Assembly: GCA_050298535.1 (NCBI GenBank)
Contig: JBNKUI010000105.1
Location: 310,001 to 374,000, forward strand
DNA: 64,000 bases
Source of the DNA: JABDMH01 sp050298535
GTDB taxonomy: Bacteria > Bacteroidota > Bacteroidia > Chitinophagales > Saprospiraceae
Reading direction: 5' to 3'
Shown here: positions 16,548 to 25,599 of the stretch, in pieces
Layout: each line of letters begins with the position of its first letter
Position numbering within the stretch: the first letter of the stretch is position 1
Position numbers and translations under genes: made by a program
The notes under the pieces: model-generated
What the model saw: only the letters and a program-made list of their open reading frames with translations
Told to the model about the DNA's origin: nothing
The model's database searches: none

Positions 16548-19531
16548 GACTGATCTTGAACGAATGAGGGCAAGAACGACTTATATATGGCTGACTGAAT
16601 TTTAGATCGGTACTCTTCCTTGTTTAGAAGATTATTGTCCATGCTTGGATAAGTCCGGTTGCTCAGAAAAATATAAATCAGGTCATAGTCGGGATCTACC
16701 CATACGCAAGTACCTGTAAAACCATAGTGGCCGAACGTGTTTTCAGAACAAAATTCCGATACATTACATGATTTTCCACTTCGAAGTTCTTTCATATCAA
16801 ACCCCAAAGCTCTTCGTGTAGAACCATTTGCTCTGCGGGTAAATTTCTTGATAGTCTCCTCCTTCAGATATTGCTTTCCACCGTAGTATCCCTGATTGAG
16901 CAGCATTTGATAGATCTTAATCAAATCGCTGGTATTGCTGAACAATCCTGCATGACCGCTGACACCACAAACCATAGCAGCTCCCATGTCATGCACAAAT
17001 CCCTGTAAATCACAATGCCTATAATAGTTGTCTACTTCAGTAGGTACTACCTCATCCTTCCGCACACGGTCCAATGGGTTGTATGTGGTACGAGACATGT
17101 GCAATGGATCAAAAAAGTGCTGACGAACATAATTGTCAAGTCGCATTCCACCCACGCGCTCAATGATTCTGGCAATCATATAGAATCCCAGGTCACTATA
17201 TCGATAACTTCTATTCTTGCGAAGATCTGTGTCGACTATCATTTGAAAGACCGTATCCGGATAGTCTGATCTGAGGTACAGACCTTCCGAAATTCGTACA
17301 TTAAATGCCTCGGAGGGTTTATCACGATAATATCTTGAATCTGGCTTTTTCTGATCATCTAGGGTGGCCCGATAAAATGGGAGCCACGGCTTAAGTCCGG
17401 CCTTATGGGTCATGATTTGCTCCAACGTCATAGAGGCCTTATTGGTCCCTTTTAATTCCGGGAGGTAAGTACTGATCGGAGCGTTTAGGTCCAGCTTCCC
17501 CTCTTCATAGAGTTTCATGACAGCAAGTGTAGCCGCCGTCACTTTAGTGACGCTTGCCAGGTCATATAGGTGATCACGTTGCACAGGCCGTACCTTCTTA
17601 TAGGTGTGATATCCATACTCTTTCTGATATACTACTTTACCCTCCTTTGCCACTAGTAGCTGTGCCCCGGGCGCAGCCTTCTTCTGCATAATTTCATAGA
17701 TGATGTGATCCACTTCCCGAATAGAATCCACTGACATACCCACTCGCTCAGGAACTGAATAACCGATGCGTAGGTGAGATTTAGTATCAATTCCCATCCC
17801 AAAAGTACTACGATCAGAGGCAGTGACAGGTAATCTACCTTTGAAACCCACGGCACCAAATATTGCTTGAGCTGCTATATTTTGCGTCAACCGATCGTCT
17901 TCATAGCACATCACCACATTATCGATATCATCAAAAAACTTAAGACTATAAGGATTGCCAAACACAACCAGGATGACTTTGGTACGCAGACTCAATCCCT
18001 GGATCAGTGATATGGTTGACGGATCCAGACCAAAGTCTCTACTGGCTCGCTGACTCATGTTGTGGACACTAACGATTACTGCATCCTTCGAGGCAAGTTT
18101 TGATATAGTCTCCGTCTTTTGTACATCAGAAATCTGATGGGGCAGTATGTGCCTTGGAATCTTTTCATATTCGTTGAGCATCACCTGAAAATGAGACAAG
18201 ACAGGGGTTCCAATTGCAAGTGAAGCAATATCGACACTTCCTTCGATCAGTGGCAACAATGACTCTTCATTGCGTACCAAAGTCAAGGCATTTTCAATCA
18301 AACGATGCTTGAGGCTTAAAGCCCTGGAATTGTTGAGATCGAGTCTAATACCTACTTCATCGACAGGTTTAAACTCATATAATCCCAGTCGATATTTAGT
18401 CCTCAGAACGCGCTTGACGCTTTCTGTGATTCGATCCATAGGTAAGGAGCCCTCATCGAGATGCTTCTTTATCTGTCGAAATGCTTCTTCTATATCATTT
18501 GGCAAAAGCAGCATATCTGTCCCAGCCTTTAAAGCTTCCACCTCTACAATACCATTTTCAAACCTATCCGCCACAGCCCCCATCTCCAGTCCGTCAGTAA
18601 AAACCAACCCATTAAAACCCATTTTCCGGCGCAGCTGTTGGTCGATCATCTTCTCAGAGAGACTGGTTGGCCACCCTTCCCGATCGTCGACGGCTGGGAT
18701 GTTTAGATGAGCAACCATAACGCTAGCAATACCATGCTTGATTAACGTCTTGAAAGGGAATAACTCTACTTCTTCCAAACGGTCCATGTCATGATTTATG
18801 ACAGGCAGATCATAATGGCTATCTACATCGGTGTCACCATGCCCCGGAAAATGCTTGGCACATGCAGCTACATTATTATCCTGCATGCCTCGCATATACA
18901 TATAGCTTTTGGTAGTGACGTTGTATTTATCCTCCCCGAAAGATCGATGGTTGATGACAGGATTTCGGGCATTGTTGTTTACATCCACCACGGGGGCAAA
19001 ATTCATATGTACACCAATGCGACTGAGTTCCGCCCCAATCTGTTTTCCATAATCATAGACCAGACTATTGTCTTGTATCGCTCCGAGCATGATGGCATGC
19101 GGCCATTCAATCACTCCTTCTTTATAGCGCATACTGAGACCCCATTCCGCGTCCATAGCAATCATCATCGGTACTTTGTTACTAAGGACTTGATATCGAT
19201 TGGTGAGGGCAGATTGCTTTTCAGCAGTGCCCTGAAAAAAGCACAAGCCTCCTACCTGATATTTCTTGATTTGCTGTATTACTTCAGATATATGCTCCGG
19301 TCCCTTGTCAGAATGTGCGCGTATCATAAAGAGTTGACCAATACGTTCATCCAGACTCATCTCATTGTATATGGAATCGACCCATTGATCTTCCAGACTT
19401 TGAGAAAACATAATGGCAGGAGAAAGAAGCAAAAGTGCCAACACTAGTGGGAACACAAAGAGCAATCTTCCCGGTACTGGATTACGCCCAGGTAAGATAC
19501 CATGCCTGTATGTGTTCGCAACAGATTTCAT
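16544..19531 (-). CDS. GH3 beta-N-acetylglucosaminidase fused to a beta-lactamase-like serine hydrolase
   Basis: Exported two-enzyme fusion. After a signal anchor or signal peptide (hydrophobic about residues 22-42, ending MFSQ) comes a GH3 domain of NagZ type (about 45-580). It contains the KHFPGHGDTDVDSH loop whose His/Asp dyad acts as general acid, and the nucleophile Asp in VFTDGLEMGAV. The C-terminal part (about 600-990) is a class C beta-lactamase/DD-peptidase-like domain with SxxK in DLASVTK, YSD in YRYSDLGFY and an HYGFTG (HxG) triad. Both halves suit peptidoglycan turnover or recycling. I chose ATG at 19531 (995 residues); a TTG at 19543 is the alternative. The fusion occurs in other Bacteroidota. 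Confidence 0.9.
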   Translation of the reverse strand: MKSVANTYRHGILPGRNPVPGRLLFVFPLVLALLLLSPAIMFSQSLEDQWVDSIYNEMSLDERIGQLFMIRAHSDKGPEHISEVIQQIKKYQVGGLCFFQGTAEKQSALTNRYQVLSNKVPMMIAMDAEWGLSMRYKEGVIEWPHAIMLGAIQDNSLVYDYGKQIGAELSRIGVHMNFAPVVDVNNNARNPVINHRSFGEDKYNVTTKSYMYMRGMQDNNVAACAKHFPGHGDTDVDSHYDLPVINHDMDRLEEVELFPFKTLIKHGIASVMVAHLNIPAVDDREGWPTSLSEKMIDQQLRRKMGFNGLVFTDGLEMGAVADRFENGIVEVEALKAGTDMLLLPNDIEEAFRQIKKHLDEGSLPMDRITESVKRVLRTKYRLGLYEFKPVDEVGIRLDLNNSRALSLKHRLIENALTLVRNEESLLPLIEGSVDIASLAIGTPVLSHFQVMLNEYEKIPRHILPHQISDVQKTETISKLASKDAVIVSVHNMSQRASRDFGLDPSTISLIQGLSLRTKVILVVFGNPYSLKFFDDIDNVVMCYEDDRLTQNIAAQAIFGAVGFKGRLPVTASDRSTFGMGIDTKSHLRIGYSVPERVGMSVDSIREVDHIIYEIMQKKAAPGAQLLVAKEGKVVYQKEYGYHTYKKVRPVQRDHLYDLASVTKVTAATLAVMKLYEEGKLDLNAPISTYLPELKGTNKASMTLEQIMTHKAGLKPWLPFYRATLDDQKKPDSRYYRDKPSEAFNVRISEGLYLRSDYPDTVFQMIVDTDLRKNRSYRYSDLGFYMIARIIERVGGMRLDNYVRQHFFDPLHMSRTTYNPLDRVRKDEVVPTEVDNYYRHCDLQGFVHDMGAAMVCGVSGHAGLFSNTSDLIKIYQMLLNQGYYGGKQYLKEETIKKFTRRANGSTRRALGFDMKELRSGKSCNVSEFCSENTFGHYGFTGTCVWVDPDYDLIYIFLSNRTYPSMDNNLLNKEEYRSKIQSAIYKSFLPSFVQDQS

Positions 19532-19532
19532 T

Positions 19533-21476
19533 TTATCGGCCAATTTCAGGATTCAGAGCTTTCGCTATCGAAATATAACGATTTGCATTGACGGAATCAC
19601 CAATAGCTCGATATGCTTGTCCTAAATTAAAGTTAATCCAGGCATTATTGGGCTCCTGTTCTAGTGCTTTTTCGAAATACTTGATAGCATTAGCGGGTTG
19701 TCCATTGTTGCCATAGGCCACTCCTAGTAAACGATTCGTTTCATAATCATCTTGTAAAACCTCTACAGCATTTTGCAAAAACGTCATCGCCATTGCAATA
19801 TCACCCCTCGTTTCGCCCAGAAACCGTCCATAGTCTCGATACGCATATGCGCGGTTGTTGACTGCTTCTTCGTAACCTCCATCCAGCTGTAATGCCTTGT
19901 TGTAGTACGTAATGGCCGTTTCGTATCTCTCGAGGTAATAATGAGCATTACCCAGGAGTAGATAAGCATTCTTATACAGAGGATGTATCTGAATTGCCTG
20001 GTCAAGATGCCGCGTGGCCAGTCTTAGATTTTGGTTTCGCACCGTGGTATCTGACACCGTCATTGCCTGTGCAATCAAAGCTCCTCCCGCAGCATTCTGC
20101 ACTTTTGCACTCTTCCATGAGGTTTCTGCATCGGTTGTAAACAGCCGATAATTGTTCTTCCAGGTTGGATTCCTTGTCACAGTGATCACTGAAAAAGCAA
20201 TAATGACTATTCCAAGCAGTATGAAAGTCGGTACTTTCCTACCACTCTTGATCATCTCAGTGGCTATCCAAGCCATGCCGATACACCAGCCGAGCGATGG
20301 TACAAACAGAAACCTTTCTGATAGATTGGTGCCAATGGGAAATAAGATATTGGATGTCAGAAAAAGTCCGCCAAAGAATATGAGTAGTCCATACACAGGG
20401 ATGGGTCGAGATCTCCAAAACCTGACAACAAGCAGGACTGAAATAATCAATAGAGCAAGACTGATCAACACCTGCCAATCCGCCCAGTCCACTATGTCGG
20501 GATGCCGGGGATAATAGTCATGGGTCAGAGGATAAGGAAGAAAAATCAATTTGATATACATGCCCAATCCCTGAATAATCATGGGCCACTTTTCCATCGT
20601 TGTCATGTCCATGTACTGACCATCCACCAGTTTAAGAAATGGATTATTCATTAGTTCTCGCGGGGGAGTGCTGCCTCCTACATCCAATCCCAGAACGGCT
20701 ATTCGCAAGAACAGATAAGCACCAAAAGACACCATAAAAGGTAGCAACTTAGTCAGATGTGTCTTAAAAGATGCCGATCTAAGCAACAGAATGGTACAGT
20801 AAGCAATGCCGATGAAAGTAGCTGCAATTTCCTTGGCCAGGAGCGCCATAAAAAATAATAAACCTGCCAGTACCCAATCACGGGTAGAGGCTTTACTGGA
20901 TTTAAACACCAGGATCATTGCACCTACTGAAAGAAGATATGAAAGCAATTCATCTGCGCTCTTCACATTGGCCACCACTTCCGTATGAATAGGATGGACA
21001 GCAAATAATAAAGCCGCGGAAAAAGATAAAAAGCGAGCATTCTCTCCCTTGACGACCTTGCTTAGCAGTGAATGTAGTAACCTGTACGTCAGAATGCTGC
21101 AAAATGCAAACAGAAGAACATTTACGAAATGAAAAACGAATGGTGTAGATCCGAATAGTTGGTAAAGGAAAGCAAATAAAATCAGGGAAAGTGGGCGATA
21201 TCTCCCACCCTGGACTAATTGATCTTTGCCTTCCACCTGAAAAAAACCAAAAAAGGAGTCATGCGTCAAGAGATCTGGAATAGCAGCAACGCCCTTCTCT
21301 GTGAGAACGTTTTCTGTGATCACGATTGCGTCATCCAATACAAAGTCATGTCCCAATGTGTTGACATAGAGTAGAAAAGAAACCACTCCTAAGACAATGA
21401 TTATATGCCTATTAGTAAGTGCTGTAAAGAACGAAAAGACCGACTTGCTTTTCTTTTTTCGCTTCTTAGCATTCAT
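19533..21476 (-). CDS. TMTC-like GT-C membrane protein with C-terminal TPR repeats
   Basis: Polytopic membrane protein resembling eukaryotic TMTC O-mannosyltransferases. A basic N-terminus is followed by a first membrane segment and the acidic GT-C motif HDFVLDDAIVI (about residues 43-53), then about ten further membrane segments to residue 440. The C-terminal region (about 450-640) consists of TPR repeats, for example KNAYLLLGNAHYYLERYETA. A lipid-linked sugar donor and periplasmic protein or glycan acceptors are likely, but this is inference. Its stop lies one base before the GH3-fusion ATG, so the two genes are probably co-transcribed. Length 647. Confidence 0.82.
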   Translation of the reverse strand: MNAKKRKKKSKSVFSFFTALTNRHIIIVLGVVSFLLYVNTLGHDFVLDDAIVITENVLTEKGVAAIPDLLTHDSFFGFFQVEGKDQLVQGGRYRPLSLILFAFLYQLFGSTPFVFHFVNVLLFAFCSILTYRLLHSLLSKVVKGENARFLSFSAALLFAVHPIHTEVVANVKSADELLSYLLSVGAMILVFKSSKASTRDWVLAGLLFFMALLAKEIAATFIGIAYCTILLLRSASFKTHLTKLLPFMVSFGAYLFLRIAVLGLDVGGSTPPRELMNNPFLKLVDGQYMDMTTMEKWPMIIQGLGMYIKLIFLPYPLTHDYYPRHPDIVDWADWQVLISLALLIISVLLVVRFWRSRPIPVYGLLIFFGGLFLTSNILFPIGTNLSERFLFVPSLGWCIGMAWIATEMIKSGRKVPTFILLGIVIIAFSVITVTRNPTWKNNYRLFTTDAETSWKSAKVQNAAGGALIAQAMTVSDTTVRNQNLRLATRHLDQAIQIHPLYKNAYLLLGNAHYYLERYETAITYYNKALQLDGGYEEAVNNRAYAYRDYGRFLGETRGDIAMAMTFLQNAVEVLQDDYETNRLLGVAYGNNGQPANAIKYFEKALEQEPNNAWINFNLGQAYRAIGDSVNANRYISIAKALNPEIGR

Positions 21477-21654
21477 ATTCTACTTCTGGTTATGACACTG
21501 TAGTTTTTTAGGACATCCTCTTTTAGAAAGTCTACTTGAGTATCTTGATGATAAATTTAACCAATAGTATAGATCCTGAAATATACTACCTGTTAACAGT
21601 CAGAGGTCAGTGTCACACTTATGACTTAATTTGCGTCGAAAACCAAAGTATCCT

Positions 21655-23286
21655 ATGAGATTTTTTCTGATATCTACTTTCCTACTCCTTGCTATCATTG
21701 TATTTGGGCAAAATAATGCTCAAAGGCTTACAATGTCCACCCCACATGATGCCATGTGGGTGCACTTATACTACTTACAGAGTGAACACTATGATCCGGG
21801 GCAGTCAGCAGAAGCATTTGTAGATGCTGATAGCATCACCCGAGTCAAGTGGGCCATTCAATTGAAGCAGATATTTGATGGAGAAGGTCTGTATGTACAG
21901 ATGAATCTTCTGCCCAAAGAATCGGACTATATTGACACTGTGAGTCAGCGAGCCTACTACACTCCCTTCCCCAATGAGTTACCGCAAATTTACCTGCAGA
22001 AAACAGGCAATCGATGGCACTACTCCGATGAAACAACGAGCGTCATTCCATCACTGCATAAGAGTATTTATCCCTTAGGAACAGACCTACTTATCAATTT
22101 GATTCCTGCAAGCGATCAGAAGAAATTTTTAGGGCTGGAACTTTGGCAGTATATCGGTATTCTCATTTTGTTGCTTACAGGCTTCGTCGTGTATTGGGCA
22201 GTATCCTTTTTGTTGCGATTCATCATTCGAAAGCTATCCGGTGTACAATTGACTTTGGTTGAAAACTTTACAGGATTCGTAAAGAAAATTGCGAGTATTG
22301 GCAGTATTCTCCTGGTAGTCTGGGCCATTAAAGTACTCACACCTCTACTCCAATTGCCTATAAAACTTAGTGCATTTGTACAGGTGAGCTTACGTATTGC
22401 ACTTACCATACTTATTGTCCTGCTTTGTCTTCGAATCATTAATTTGATCATGGCTTATCTTAGGCGGATTTCAGATCAAACGGCCAGCCGTATGGACGAT
22501 CAACTTATTCCCATACTGCACCAAATAGCAAGGATCATTGTCATTGTAGCCGGAATACTTCAGATCCTTCGCTTTCTTGAATTCAACATTACGGCGCTGA
22601 TAGCCGGTGTCTCTATTGGTGGCTTGGCTTTGGCTCTAGCCGCCCAGGACACTGTGAAAAATTTTCTGGGTTCTGTGATGATATTTGCTGACAGACCTTT
22701 CCAGATTGGAGACTGGATTGAAGGGGATGGCTTTATGGGAACTGTGGTCGAAGTAGGTTTCCGGTCCACCCGTATCAAGATTCCTGACACTAGCGTGATT
22801 TCAGTACCCAATGGTAATATGGCCAATGCAAGCGTAGTCAATAAAGGAGTTAGAGAATATAGACTTTTTAATACGAGTGTAGGACTCACTTATGATACCC
22901 CCCCAGCTCTGATCGAAGCCTACATTGAAGGGGTTAAAAAGATAATAATTGAGCATCCTGAAGTCTCTAATGAGAATTACTACGTTTACTTCAATAATAT
23001 GGGTGCTTCCTCGCTAGATATCTTTGTACGAGCCTATATGGTAGCCAGTACATACGATGATGAACTCCGTATCAAGCAATCACTGTATCTCTCCATCCTT
23101 CGATGGGCTGAACATTTAGGTGTACGCTTTGCGTTTCCATCTACGACCATGTATGTGGAAGAATTTCCAGGGCAGATTAGCCTGATGCCAACGTATCAAC
23201 AATCTGAGGAAGATGTAAAAGCAAAGTGGGACCGCTTCTATGACGATTTCAAGAGTAGGCTTAGAAGACCCGCCGATGAAAGCTGA
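21655..23286 (+). CDS. MscS-family mechanosensitive ion channel
   Basis: Inner-membrane tension-gated channel for osmotic downshift. A cleavable signal peptide (ends VFGQ, about residue 19) precedes a periplasmic domain (about 20-160), several membrane segments (about 165-330) and the MscS core. The pore-lining helix is glycine/alanine rich (IAGVSIGGLALALAAQDTVK), followed by the beta domain signature DRPFQIGDWIEG and a C-terminal cytoplasmic domain. I chose ATG at 21655 (543 residues), which begins the signal peptide; an upstream TTG at 21631 would add eight charged residues. Its stop abuts the stop of the convergent AraC gene with no spacer. Confidence 0.9.
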   Translation: MRFFLISTFLLLAIIVFGQNNAQRLTMSTPHDAMWVHLYYLQSEHYDPGQSAEAFVDADSITRVKWAIQLKQIFDGEGLYVQMNLLPKESDYIDTVSQRAYYTPFPNELPQIYLQKTGNRWHYSDETTSVIPSLHKSIYPLGTDLLINLIPASDQKKFLGLELWQYIGILILLLTGFVVYWAVSFLLRFIIRKLSGVQLTLVENFTGFVKKIASIGSILLVVWAIKVLTPLLQLPIKLSAFVQVSLRIALTILIVLLCLRIINLIMAYLRRISDQTASRMDDQLIPILHQIARIIVIVAGILQILRFLEFNITALIAGVSIGGLALALAAQDTVKNFLGSVMIFADRPFQIGDWIEGDGFMGTVVEVGFRSTRIKIPDTSVISVPNGNMANASVVNKGVREYRLFNTSVGLTYDTPPALIEAYIEGVKKIIIEHPEVSNENYYVYFNNMGASSLDIFVRAYMVASTYDDELRIKQSLYLSILRWAEHLGVRFAFPSTTMYVEEFPGQISLMPTYQQSEEDVKAKWDRFYDDFKSRLRRPADES

Positions 23287-24174
23287 TTATTGAAAAAACA
23301 ATTGGGACAAAGGCTGAGGATACTGCAAGTACTGTTGGGGAAACATGCCTGTGGCTTTTTTAAACTCATGATATACGTGGGAAACATCATAGAATCCATG
23401 GATATCTGCCAGGGTTGAAAGACTCATTTCTTTTTCCCGTGCTTTCCTGACAAGATGCATGAGACGGATCAATCGGGCGTATTTTTTTGGACTTATGCCC
23501 GTATATCGTTTGAATACTCTGCGAAAATGACGTGGAGAGATATGGTGACCATCCAAAAGTGTGGAGACTGCTACATAGCCTTGATAGCGATCGATGGTAG
23601 TGATACTTTGATCAATGAATGGATTATCAGTAAATCGTTGAGAGGATAATCGGCCACAAAGAAATGATTGCACTTCTATCATCATATCAGATACTGAGGG
23701 ACAAGAGTCCAATGATGATAATAAGCGAGCAGCATCCTTTCCAAAAACTTCTGGAAGTGGAATAATCTGTCCCTTAATTTTAGAATAGGGCAGATCTGAG
23801 AATCTGCAAAATGCGCCAATTTTGAAGACAACACCTATTTGCCGTATGGTTCCAGTAGGTTTTATGGACAAACACTTTTCAAATAACCCTGTAATAAAAG
23901 CCTGAGGACGTGTCTTCATTTCTTCACCGACAAGGGCCTGCTTGAATGGAGCCTCAAGATCGATCACTAATTCTACCGTGCCAGAGGGAATCCACAATTC
24001 TGAATGATGGGTTGGCCTCGCTAGACTTTCAAGATAATAGATCCGATGTATGAATTGACTTAATATAGGTCGTGGAAGAAAATCAGTGATAGCCCATGAG
24101 GAATCTCCAGTTTTTATATGAGGGTCGGTAATGCTCAAGTCCAAAATCCGATTAGATCCACTTGAAGATACCAT
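23287..24174 (-). CDS. AraC-family transcriptional regulator
   Basis: DNA-binding regulator of 295 residues. An N-terminal ligand-binding-like domain (about residues 20-150) contains HHSELWIPSGTVELVID, the pattern common in AraC regulators with a cupin-like sensor. The C-terminal pair of helix-turn-helix units (about 190-285) shows HISPRHFRRVFKRYTGISPK and GFYDVSHVYHEFKKATG. The gene is transcribed away from the transglutaminase-like gene, with 148 bases between the start codons. Its target is unknown; the divergent neighbour is a reasonable candidate, but no operator was identified. Confidence 0.88.
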   Translation of the reverse strand: MVSSSGSNRILDLSITDPHIKTGDSSWAITDFLPRPILSQFIHRIYYLESLARPTHHSELWIPSGTVELVIDLEAPFKQALVGEEMKTRPQAFITGLFEKCLSIKPTGTIRQIGVVFKIGAFCRFSDLPYSKIKGQIIPLPEVFGKDAARLLSSLDSCPSVSDMMIEVQSFLCGRLSSQRFTDNPFIDQSITTIDRYQGYVAVSTLLDGHHISPRHFRRVFKRYTGISPKKYARLIRLMHLVRKAREKEMSLSTLADIHGFYDVSHVYHEFKKATGMFPQQYLQYPQPLSQLFFQ

Positions 24175-24322
24175 AAAACACGATTAGAAAACAATGCCAT
24201 TTAGATGGAGACTCATTGATAGGAGACTAACTAGATCGATTGAATTGCAATTGAGATAGAAAATTTTTGAATTACAATAATCTTTTGCTTGATTTTGAAG
24301 TTTTAATTTTACTTGAGTTGCC

Positions 24323-25483
24323 ATGGTTGTTTTGATTAATAAACTATACCCCAAAGCTTTATTGCTGGTCATTGCACTAATGCTGTCAACTGTAACGGAT
24401 AGTTTCGGTCAGGATGATCCATACCAAAAAATAGATGCGCACGCTAAAAGGTATAAACCCAAATCTTTTGATTTGGAAGAAATTTCCGAAGATCTTACCA
24501 AGAATATTGATTCCGAATTATCTCGAGTCAGATCACTATACAGCTTTGTCATAAACTATCTGGATTATGATCACGAAGCATATAAAAATGGTAATCGACG
24601 GATCAATCAGAGCAGTAACGATATTTTGGAACGAAGGCGGGCAGTCTGCTGGGGATACGCCCAACTTTTCAAAGAACTCTGTGAATATGCCGATATCGAG
24701 GCATACACAATCTCTGGGTACAGCAATTTGTTTCAAACAGACTTTTCGAAGCCCGATCATGCATGGAATGTTGTGAAAATAAAGGATGAATACCATCTGA
24801 TCGACGTTACGTGGGCCAGTAATACCTTGAGGACACCCGACAAGTTCATAAAGAAGTTTGAAGTTGAGTACTTTTTGACACCTCCTGATCTATTTATCAT
24901 CAATCATTATCCCATCCTATCATTCTGGCAATTACTGAGCTGTCCGGTAGACTTTCAGTCATACATCCAACAAAATAATACCTATCACGAGGGCGTCAAG
25001 GAGGATTGTGATTACAATTATATGGATAGCATAAGTCAATATCTGGCCATGGATACCAGTGATCGTATCATAAAAGAAATGGATGTGGCCTTTCGTGAGC
25101 AGCCAAGTGATCGCAATAAGTCCAGTTTGGCACATGCCTATATTGACAAAGCAATTCTGGAAAAAGAGCGTGCAGATATCAGTTTTGAAACGGGAGATTT
25201 ACCAGCTTCTATACGTCTCTATCAGTCAGCGCTTCATCTATTTAAGAATGGTGAAGCCCTGGAAAACATGTATGACTGGCAAATCGAGGCCAAGGGCTTT
25301 TGTCTACTAAACCATGCACAAGCTCTTTATCGTATCCAATATGCGGAAGGTGTGGTCGATTATCCGGAAGTAGTATCTGGGTTGAAACGAGCAGAAGAGG
25401 TGTTACGTACCATCCGTGAGCCCAGCTTTGCAGTGATTCAAGCCTTGTCTCAGATAGGTCAAAATCTGGCGGCCTTCGAGTAA
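24323..25483 (+). CDS. Exported transglutaminase-like protein
   Basis: Predicted secreted protein with a signal peptide (residues 1-30, ending SFGQ) and a transglutaminase-like cysteine protease core (about 60-170). The triad is visible: Cys in RRAVCWGYAQLFKELC (about residue 110), His in DHAWNVVK and Asp in LIDVTWAS. This arrangement is typical of bacterial kyphoscoliosis-peptidase-like proteins, probable peptidases or cross-linkers rather than true transglutaminases. The C-terminal half (about 230-386) is helical and TPR-like (QPSDRNKSSLAHAYIDKAIL). Length 386; single gene diverging from the AraC regulator. Confidence 0.82.
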   Translation: MVVLINKLYPKALLLVIALMLSTVTDSFGQDDPYQKIDAHAKRYKPKSFDLEEISEDLTKNIDSELSRVRSLYSFVINYLDYDHEAYKNGNRRINQSSNDILERRRAVCWGYAQLFKELCEYADIEAYTISGYSNLFQTDFSKPDHAWNVVKIKDEYHLIDVTWASNTLRTPDKFIKKFEVEYFLTPPDLFIINHYPILSFWQLLSCPVDFQSYIQQNNTYHEGVKEDCDYNYMDSISQYLAMDTSDRIIKEMDVAFREQPSDRNKSSLAHAYIDKAILEKERADISFETGDLPASIRLYQSALHLFKNGEALENMYDWQIEAKGFCLLNHAQALYRIQYAEGVVDYPEVVSGLKRAEEVLRTIREPSFAVIQALSQIGQNLAAFE

Positions 25484-25599
25484 CTACCGGACTGTATACC
25501 AATAAATCAGCAGCATAAAATGACTGCCTTTGATACATCACATATAGTCTCAACAATGGGAAGACTCAAGTCATCTATCACCTCACCGAAAATCATGCA

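Noticed and set aside
18791..19447. 218-codon open frame opposite the GH3 domain
   Set aside because: It lies wholly antisense to a gene with intact catalytic motifs and its translation shows no recognisable family; it is a shadow frame.
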